Shown one piece after another: positions 58,725-64,000 of a DNA stretch of 64,000 bases (the stretch's first letter is position 1; each line of letters starts with the position of its first letter). The notes beneath the pieces were generated by a model. The model was not told the DNA's origin, did no database searches, and saw only the letters and a program-made list of their open reading frames with translations. Both the position numbers and the translations under genes were made by a program. The DNA comes from Allobosea sp. (lineage in GTDB: Bacteria; Pseudomonadota; Alphaproteobacteria; Rhizobiales; Beijerinckiaceae), in contig NZ_JAFKFX010000024.1 in assembly GCF_017308075.1 (NCBI RefSeq), positions 248,001 through 312,000 of the forward strand, written 5' to 3'.

Positions 58725-59441
58725 ATGCCGGAGGCGCTGGGCTTCCGTCCGCTCTATCGGCAAGTGAAGGCCATCTTCGTGCGCCGGCTCGTCGATGGTG
58801 TCTGGGCACCCGGCGCCGTCCTGCCGAGCGAAGGCCAGCTCGCCGCCGAGATCGGCGTCAGCCAGGGCACGGTGCGCAAGGCGCTGGACGAACTCGCAGC
58901 GGAGAATCTGGTCGTGCGGCGCCAGGGGCGCGGCACCTTCGTCGCCGAGCATGACGAGCGGCGAATCCTCTTCCAGTTCTTCAAGCTCGCACCCGATCAG
59001 GGCGCGCCGCGCTTTCCCGACAGTGTCGTCCTCAGCACCAAGACGGCCTTCGCCGATGCTGGCGAACGCGAGGCGCTCGACCTCGCAGACAGCGAGACCG
59101 TCATCCGCATCCGGCGACTGCGCTCACTCGGCGAGCGGCCGCTGATCGTCGAGACCCTGAGCCTGCCGCAGCGACTCTTTCCGGGGCTCGAGACCGGGCC
59201 CGTTCCGAACAATCTCTACAGCCTCTATGCCGGCCATTACGGCATCACCATCGCCCATGCCCGGGAACGCCTCAAGGCTGTGGCGCTCGGCAGCGAGGAC
59301 GCAACCGCGCTCGGCGTCGCAGCCGGCGATCCCGCATTACAGATCGACAGGCTCGCCCTTTCGCTCGACGGCATGCCCGTCGAGCGCCGGCTCAGCCTGT
59401 GCCTGACACAGGAGGTCCACTACCTCTCCGACCTGCGCTGA
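58725..59441 (+). CDS. suyR: SuyR, GntR-family (HutC subfamily) regulator
   Basis: 238-residue regulator. The winged helix (about 5-70; VLPSEGQLAAEIGVSQGTVR) is followed by a UTRA effector domain (about 85-238; ETVIRIRRLRSLGERPLI, ALQIDRLALSLDGMPVE). It diverges from suyA and is the likely local repressor, with a sulfolactate-type inducer. The start at 58725 has GAGG 5 nt upstream; an in-frame ATG at 58677 would add 16 residues but lies 2 nt after the palindrome and lacks a ribosome-binding site. The name follows sulfolactate loci and is by context. Confidence 0.82.
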   Translation: MPEALGFRPLYRQVKAIFVRRLVDGVWAPGAVLPSEGQLAAEIGVSQGTVRKALDELAAENLVVRRQGRGTFVAEHDERRILFQFFKLAPDQGAPRFPDSVVLSTKTAFADAGEREALDLADSETVIRIRRLRSLGERPLIVETLSLPQRLFPGLETGPVPNNLYSLYAGHYGITIAHARERLKAVALGSEDATALGVAAGDPALQIDRLALSLDGMPVERRLSLCLTQEVHYLSDLR

Positions 59442-59517
59442 GGGGCGCAAGGTCGGCAGAGACCGCACTTTTCCAAGCAAGCCGCCGCAGAGCGGTCAGC
59501 CCAACCGGAGGAAGTGA

Positions 59518-60522
59518 ATGATTGCAGGTCTCAGACGCTTGCTGGCGACGCGCCGTAGCGCCCTCGCCGGCTTGATGGCATTCGCGCTTTGCGCGCCCGC
59601 CGCAGCCCAGAACTTTCCGACCAAGCCCATCACCCTGATCGTGCCCTTCGCAGCCGGCGGCCCCAGCGACGTGATCGCGCGGCTTCTCGGCGAGCATATG
59701 GGCCGGACGCTCGGCCAGCAGGTCGTGGTCGAGAATGTCGCCGGAGCCGGCGGCACCGCCGGAGCCAAACGCCTCGCCAGCGCCGACGCCGATGGACACA
59801 CGCTGCTGATCCACCACCTGGCCCTGGCCGCCGCGCCATCGCTCTACAGCAATCTCGGCTATGACACGCAAACCGCCTTCGCCCCGGTCGGCCTGGTCAA
59901 TACCGGCCCGATGGTCATCGCCGGCAAGCTCGCTTTGCCACCGGTCGACGGCAAGGCCTTCTTCCCCTTCGCCAAGCAGCAGGCCGACAAGCTGACCATC
60001 GCCCATGCCGGCGTCGGCTCGAACGCGCATCTTTGCGCCGTTCTGCTCTCCCAGGCTCTCGGGGTGAAATTCGCCCAGGTCGCCTATCGCGGCACAGGCC
60101 CGGCGATGAACGATCTCGTCGCTGGCCAGGTCGACGTGCTCTGCGATCAGTCGACCACCGCCGTCCCGCAGATCCAGGGCGACAAGATCCGCGCCTATGC
60201 GGTGACCTCGGCCGAGCGCCTCGACGTCCTGCCCAATGTCCCGACCGCGGAGCAGGCCGGCACCAGGATCGACATGACGATCTGGCACGGGCTCTACGCC
60301 CCGAAAGGCACGCCTACGGCGGCGCTCGACAAGCTCAACACGGCTCTCGCCGGTGCGCTGAAGCAGCCGACCGTGCTCGAACGCTTCAAGGCCGTCGGCA
60401 CCAGCGCCTTCCCACAGGCCGAATGGAGCCGCGAGGCGCATGCAAAGCGCTTCGCAGCCGAGATCGCCAAATGGGCGGCCTCGCTCAAGGCGGCCGGCGT
60501 CACCCAGCAGACCGTCAACTGA
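59518..60522 (+). CDS. Bug/TctC-family periplasmic binding protein
   Basis: 334-residue tripartite tricarboxylate transporter-type receptor. The signal peptide ([16 protein letters not shown], cleavage near residue 30) is followed by [35 protein letters not shown] and the mid-protein [20 protein letters not shown]. In sulfolactate loci such a protein (SlcH type) delivers sulfolactate to membrane partners. Here no TctA/TctB permease genes adjoin, so it is an orphan in this window. It is 76 nt downstream of suyR in the same direction. Ligand not proven. Confidence 0.88.
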   Translation: MIAGLRRLLATRRSALAGLMAFALCAPAAAQNFPTKPITLIVPFAAGGPSDVIARLLGEHMGRTLGQQVVVENVAGAGGTAGAKRLASADADGHTLLIHHLALAAAPSLYSNLGYDTQTAFAPVGLVNTGPMVIAGKLALPPVDGKAFFPFAKQQADKLTIAHAGVGSNAHLCAVLLSQALGVKFAQVAYRGTGPAMNDLVAGQVDVLCDQSTTAVPQIQGDKIRAYAVTSAERLDVLPNVPTAEQAGTRIDMTIWHGLYAPKGTPTAALDKLNTALAGALKQPTVLERFKAVGTSAFPQAEWSREAHAKRFAAEIAKWAASLKAAGVTQQTVN

Positions 60523-60574
60523 CGAAACCAACGCGCCGCTCGCAACTGCGGGCGGCGCATGGTACCGGCGGAAC

Positions 60575-61057
60575 ATGTCCAGCAATCTCGTTCCGCTCGA
60601 AACCTATCTCGACCTGCCGGCACATGCCCGGCTGCTCGGACTCGACCTCGGAACCAAGACGATCGGTCTTGCGCTCTCCGATGTCGAGCGGCGGATCGCC
60701 AGCCCGCTGGAAACGATCCAGCGCGTCAAATTCGGGCTCGACGCAGCGGCCCTGCTGAAGATCGCCGAAAAGCACGCCATCGCCGGGCTCGTCATCGGCT
60801 TGCCGCTCAACATGGACGGAAGCGAAGGCCCGCGCGCCCAGTCGACGCGTGCCTTCATCCGCAACCTCGCGCCTCTCACGGCGCTGCCGATCGTCTTCTG
60901 GGACGAGCGCCTCTCGACGCTCGCCGTTACGCGCACCCTGCTCGACGCCGACGCCTCTCGCGCCAGGCGCGCCGCCGTCGTCGACAAGATGGCGGCAGCC
61001 TATATCCTCCAGGGCGCGCTGGACCGGCTGGCCCGGCTGACACCCGAGGAGGAATGA
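60575..61057 (+). CDS. ruvX: RuvX/YqgF pre-16S rRNA nuclease (Holliday resolvase-like)
   Basis: 160-residue RNase H-fold nuclease involved in 16S rRNA end maturation. Conserved [43 protein letters not shown] and the C-terminal [14 protein letters not shown] carry the catalytic Asp/Glu/Asp. The start at 60575 yields normal length. In related genomes this gene lies by gatC and the UPF0173 gene, which supports an insertion upstream. Confidence 0.92.
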   Translation: MSSNLVPLETYLDLPAHARLLGLDLGTKTIGLALSDVERRIASPLETIQRVKFGLDAAALLKIAEKHAIAGLVIGLPLNMDGSEGPRAQSTRAFIRNLAPLTALPIVFWDERLSTLAVTRTLLDADASRARRAAVVDKMAAAYILQGALDRLARLTPEEE

Positions 61058-61066
61058 CCGCGCCGA

Positions 61067-61426
61067 TCAGGGCAGCACATAGCCGCGCTTGATCGCCTTC
61101 TTCTGGGCCTCGCGATGGTTCTTCAGGGCCCGCTTCTGTTCCTCGATCGTCATCCGGTTCGCCGGAGTGTCGCGACCGCGACCATAGCCCTGCTCGCGCT
61201 GCGCCCGCTCATAGCCGCGATCATAGCCTCGATCATAGCCGCGCTGGTTACGCTGATCGTAGCCGCGCTCGTTGCGGCGGTCATATCCCCGCTCATAGCC
61301 ACGCCGCTCGTAACCGGGGCGCTGATAACCCTCATTGTAGTATTGCGCCGATGCGGCCGCGGACCAGAAAGCTGCGACGGCAAGCGCGCCGCAGCCGGCC
61401 AGCAGGGTCTTCAGCGGGGATTTCAT
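61067..61426 (-). CDS. Exported Arg/Gly/Tyr-rich repetitive protein
   Basis: 119-residue protein. A signal peptide (MKSPLKTLLAGCGALAVAAF, cleavage near residue 27) precedes a low-complexity region (about 30-85) of short units such as RGYDRGYDRGYE and RRGYERGYDRRNERGYD. A charged C-terminal helix (MTIEEQKRALKNHREAQKKA) follows. GGAGA lies before the ATG. Tyr/Gly/Arg repeats suggest a surface-associated or RNA/polymer-binding disordered protein; nothing more is supportable. No EcfG box is seen here. Confidence 0.65.
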   Translation of the reverse strand: MKSPLKTLLAGCGALAVAAFWSAAASAQYYNEGYQRPGYERRGYERGYDRRNERGYDQRNQRGYDRGYDRGYERAQREQGYGRGRDTPANRMTIEEQKRALKNHREAQKKAIKRGYVLP

Positions 61427-61575
61427 CGTCGTTCTCCAAGTCTGCAGGGCCTTCCCCTGCCGAAACGGCATGTCGGCCGCAAAGGAACGCCACCGCCGCA
61501 AGGCGATGGCGATCGTGAATCACTAGGTCCGGCCGGTTCAGAATTGCTTAAGGCTACCGGATCGCAGCACTTGGC

Positions 61576-61989
61576 TCAGCGATAGCTGCCGCCGGCCGGG
61601 TCGCGGATATTCTCCGGCACATAGCCATAGTAACGCGGCGCATAGTAGCGGCGCGGCGCGACATAGACCGGCTCCTCATAGACATAGCGCGGCTCGTAGC
61701 CGTACTCGTATCCGTAGACCGGTTCGGCATAGGCCGGCCGGCTGGCCGCAATGGCCGCCGCGCCCAGGACACCGAGGCCGACGCCAGCAGCCACGGCCGC
61801 ACCGCGGTTGGCACGCCAGCCGCGCCGGTAATAATACTGCGAATAGTCCGCCTGAGCCTTGTCGAGCCTGCCCTTGTCGAAGGACACCGAACGGCCCGGA
61901 TCGGCCGATGCCGGCGTCATGGTGACGGCCAGTAAGCCACCGGCCAGTGCAGCGGCTATGGTGAGGCGGCTCTTTCCGAAATCAAGCAT
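61576..61989 (-). CDS. Exported Tyr-rich small protein
   Basis: 137-residue protein. A signal peptide (LTIAAALAGGLLAVTMTPASA) is followed by a short charged stretch, one hydrophobic segment (VAAGVGLGVLGAAAIAAS) and a Tyr/Pro/Glu/Arg-rich tail (YEYGYEPRYVYEEPVYVAPR). The architecture is common in rhizobial stress-associated envelope proteins of unknown function. GAGAGGAGGG precedes the ATG. An exact EcfG-type promoter lies about 100 nt upstream. Confidence 0.7.
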   Translation of the reverse strand: MLDFGKSRLTIAAALAGGLLAVTMTPASADPGRSVSFDKGRLDKAQADYSQYYYRRGWRANRGAAVAAGVGLGVLGAAAIAASRPAYAEPVYGYEYGYEPRYVYEEPVYVAPRRYYAPRYYGYVPENIRDPAGGSYR

Positions 61990-62090
61990 GGCACCCTCCT
62001 CTCGGCGGCATTGCCGCCATGCCGCGGAATCTGGAGAACGGCGGTTGAATGGCTGCTGAACCAATCGCGGCCGAAATGCGGCTGGGAAGA

Positions 62091-62115
62091 AACGCGCCCG
62101 GCGGCGGCAGGTTCC
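62091..62115 (-). promoter_or_regulatory. EcfG-type general stress promoter
   Basis: Minus-strand GGAAC (62111-62115), 16-nt spacer, CGTT (62091-62094), in correct orientation about 100 nt upstream of the Tyr-rich exported protein gene. Match and spacing are exact. The region up to 62280 otherwise holds only the dyad at 62242-62263. Confidence 0.6.
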
Positions 62116-62280
62116 CGGCTCAAGGTGCCAGCGCCTTGATATACACGCAAAGATTGCATTTCTGTTCACTGTTGGGCAATGATCCGTCTTGGCAACCAAC
62201 CTTACGGTGACCGGAATGGGGTGGCCATCGATGAGAAAAGCAGATTCACTGCTTCGTGAATCTCTCTTAATAGGCCAAAC

Positions 62281-62547
62281 ATGACCGAATCCGATGAGAG
62301 AAACCGAGATTCCGGCAGAGAAACACCCTCTCCGACGCCAGCTCCAACCGAACCCGGATCCTTTGCAGAAAACCAACTACAGGTTGCATTTTACATCGAG
62401 GAAATCAGCCTGGAGCTCCGCGCTCTGGCACGTTCGGCACGGCTCGAGAGCCTCGCCTATTTCATCGACATGGCCCATGTCGAAGCGGAGAGCACGCGAC
62501 GCCGTTGCGAAGCGCAGATGAGAAGGCCGGCACGTCCCCTGGAATGA
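62281..62547 (+). CDS. Small hypothetical protein
   Basis: 88-residue soluble protein with a Pro/Ser/Thr-rich N-terminus (about 1-30) and a helical core with QVAFYIEEISLELRALARSA and LAYFIDMAHVEAES. No signal peptide, no membrane segment. An 8-nt-arm dyad (AGATTCAC/GTGAATCT, 62242-62263) precedes the start. Its stop directly abuts the convergent dprA stop. No family recognised. Confidence 0.6.
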   Translation: MTESDERNRDSGRETPSPTPAPTEPGSFAENQLQVAFYIEEISLELRALARSARLESLAYFIDMAHVEAESTRRRCEAQMRRPARPLE

Positions 62548-63756
62548 TCAGAACCGGCGCGAGAGCGCGCCTCCCGCATGACGCTGCACGACGCCGTCCA
62601 GTTCCAGCTCGAACACCGCCTGACTGACTTCGCGAGCCGGTGCGCCGCTGGCCCGGACGAGATCGTCGAGCCCGATCGGCGCCGCCCCGATCAGGGTGAG
62701 CAGCCGGGCCTTGCGGTCGCAGGCCTCCGCAGCCGGGAGGATCGAAGCTGCTGGGATCATGGCGAGCGCGAGCTCGGGCGCTGCCGCGATGTCCGGCAGA
62801 TCGAGTTCGTCCCAGAGCGCCTGCGAGGCTGCCGCGCCCTCTCCCTCCTCGCGCGCCAGCATTGGCGGCGGCGCGAACTGATCCCTGCGCTGCAACATCG
62901 GTGCGAGCACCTCGATCACATGCGCCGCTTCGGCGCACAGGATCGCCCCCTCCCGGATCAGGTGATTGCCACCCTCGGCCCGCGGATCGAGCGGGGAGCC
63001 GGGAACGGCGAAGACCTGCCGCCCCTGCTCATTGGCGAATCGTGCCGTGATCAGGGAGCCGGATTTGCGCGCGGCCTCGACCACGACCGTGCCGAGCGCC
63101 AGCCCTGAGACCAAACGGTTGCGGCGCGGAAAGTCGCGCCCCCTTGGTGCCCAGCCGATCGGCATCTCGCTGATCGCCGCGCCGCGCTCGCACAGGCGGC
63201 GCAGCAGCGGCAGGTTCTGCGGCGGATAGATCTCGTCTAGCCCGCCGGCCAGCACCGCGACCGTGCCGTTTTCAAGACTGGCCTCGTGCGCCGCGGTATC
63301 GATGCCGCGAGCCAGGCCGGAGACAATGACGAACCCCGCCTCACCGAACTCCCGCGCCAGCACCGCCGTGAGCTTCAGCCCGGCGGCCGAGGCGTTGCGC
63401 GAGCCGACCATGGCGATGCAAGGACGGTTGAGGACGGTCGGATCGCCCTCGACTGCGAGCAAAGGCGGCGCCGAGTCGATCGCCTGCAAAGGGAGCGGAT
63501 AGCTCGCCTCTCCCAGCGCGATCAGCCGCGCGCCTCGCCGCAGCAGCATCTCAAATTCGCGCTCGGCCTCGACCAGCGGGCAGATCTTCAGGGTTTTGCC
63601 GGCTTGGCGCGCTAGCTCGGGCAAGGCGTCGAGCGCTGCGGCGGCTCCGCCGAACCGATTGAGCAGCGCGCGGAAGGTGCGCGGGCCGATGCTCTCGCTA
63701 CGGATCAGACGCAGCCATTCGAGGCGCTGTCGATCATCGAGAGCCGGAGCCGGCAT
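62548..63756 (-). CDS. dprA: DNA processing protein DprA
   Basis: 402-residue protein that loads RecA onto incoming single-stranded DNA. The Rossmann domain carries MVGSRNASAAGLKLTAVLAR, VSGLARGIDTAAHEASL and AVLAGGLDEIYPPQN. A C-terminal winged-helix (DprA-WH, about 335-395, LTLIGAAPIGLDDLVRASGA) is present. The N-terminal SAM-like domain (about 1-70) is also there. It follows plsY by 6 nt on the same strand, the usual plsY-dprA pair. Confidence 0.93.
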   Translation of the reverse strand: MPAPALDDRQRLEWLRLIRSESIGPRTFRALLNRFGGAAAALDALPELARQAGKTLKICPLVEAEREFEMLLRRGARLIALGEASYPLPLQAIDSAPPLLAVEGDPTVLNRPCIAMVGSRNASAAGLKLTAVLAREFGEAGFVIVSGLARGIDTAAHEASLENGTVAVLAGGLDEIYPPQNLPLLRRLCERGAAISEMPIGWAPRGRDFPRRNRLVSGLALGTVVVEAARKSGSLITARFANEQGRQVFAVPGSPLDPRAEGGNHLIREGAILCAEAAHVIEVLAPMLQRRDQFAPPPMLAREEGEGAAASQALWDELDLPDIAAAPELALAMIPAASILPAAEACDRKARLLTLIGAAPIGLDDLVRASGAPAREVSQAVFELELDGVVQRHAGGALSRRF

Positions 63757-63762
63757 GAGATC

Positions 63763-64000
63763 CTATCCCTTCTGGCCGATCTTGCCTTCGTTGCCGGCCA
63801 GCAGGCGCGCAATGTTCTCGCGGTGCATGAACCAGAGCAGCACGGTCAGGATCGCCATCAGGCCGGCCGCCTGCGGGTCGCGCACCCAGAACCAGAACAG
63901 CAGCGGCGTCAGCAGCGTCGCGACCAGCGCCGACAGCGAGGAATAGCGGCTGAGATAGGCGAGGCTGAGCCAGATCGCGGCGAAGGTCACGGCAAGCGGC
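63763..64000 (-). CDS. plsY: Glycerol-3-phosphate acyltransferase PlsY (3' part)
   Basis: The C-terminal ~79 residues of PlsY, which acylates glycerol-3-phosphate from acyl-phosphate in the inner membrane. Visible are two or three TM segments and the family phrase [15 protein letters not shown], then [18 protein letters not shown]. The 5' part lies beyond the window edge. It would be the gene upstream of dprA. Confidence 0.88.
   Translation of the reverse strand, partial: PLAVTFAAIWLSLAYLSRYSSLSALVATLLTPLLFWFWVRDPQAAGLMAILTVLLWFMHRENIARLLAGNEGKIGQKG

Noticed and set aside
61140-61320. CRISPR-like short repeats
   Set aside because: The repeats are in-frame codons for Arg-Gly-Tyr units within a signal-peptide protein; no regular spacers exist.

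Overview
The window is a GC-rich, gene-dense stretch of alphaproteobacterial chromosome, most likely Hyphomicrobiales (Rhizobiales) and plausibly Bosea or a close relative. That placement is inferred from gene content and gene order remembered from the group, not from a database search. The clues are the nifR3(dusB)-ntrB-ntrC operon, a fused ispDF, a lipoyl-bearing PDH E1-beta, the nnrD-glnB-glnA order, plsY-dprA, and HutC-type and EcfG-type regulatory features.

Layout. 0-16 kb is mostly core: ntrC (start only), ntrB, dusB, ispDF, a short CinA, a RatA-like protein and lipA. A small-gene pocket follows, with three YeaQ/YmgE-type membrane proteins, a 106-bp repeat and an exported protein. Then comes the pyruvate dehydrogenase operon pdhA-pdhB-(membrane ORF)-pdhC-(SGNH hydrolase)-lpd, with ftsB upstream. 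A tRNA-Lys(UUU) at 16.05 kb is followed by the 3' remnant of a tyrosine recombinase. From there to about 29.7 kb the content looks accessory. It holds a LysR regulator and a seven-gene operon (FAD amine dehydrogenase, SelA-like PLP enzyme with an extra beta-rich domain, RidA, complete polar amino acid ABC transporter). Several small exported or hypothetical genes follow.

29.7-50.8 kb returns to largely core functions: nnrDE, glnB-glnA, parE, a RhlE-type helicase, a diguanylate cyclase, an A-type Fe-S carrier, gatC-gatA and a UPF0173 hydrolase. A surface-glycan-like pocket (beta-helix protein, FkbM methyltransferase, glycosyltransferase) and two LysR/oxidoreductase loci are interspersed.

50.8-60.5 kb looks like an insertion in the otherwise conserved gatCA/UPF0173...ruvX...plsY-dprA neighbourhood. 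It contains a doubly broken GIY-YIG gene, an adenine deaminase and a near-complete sulfolactate degradation locus. SlcC and ComC interconvert the sulfolactate enantiomers through sulfopyruvate, SuyAB releases sulfite and leaves pyruvate, SuyZ exports sulfur oxyanion, and SuyR (GntR/HutC) sits divergently over a perfect palindrome. A Bug/TctC binding protein follows suyR. A GNAT acetyltransferase is translationally coupled to suyZ, and two repeat elements separate suyAB from the rest of the operon. The window ends with ruvX, two small exported Tyr/Gly-rich proteins, dprA and the 3' part of plsY.

Regulatory signals supportable by eye are two exact GGAAC-N16-CGTT boxes (EcfG general-stress promoter type), the SuyR palindrome, an operator-like palindrome before pdhA, and several intrinsic-terminator-like hairpins.
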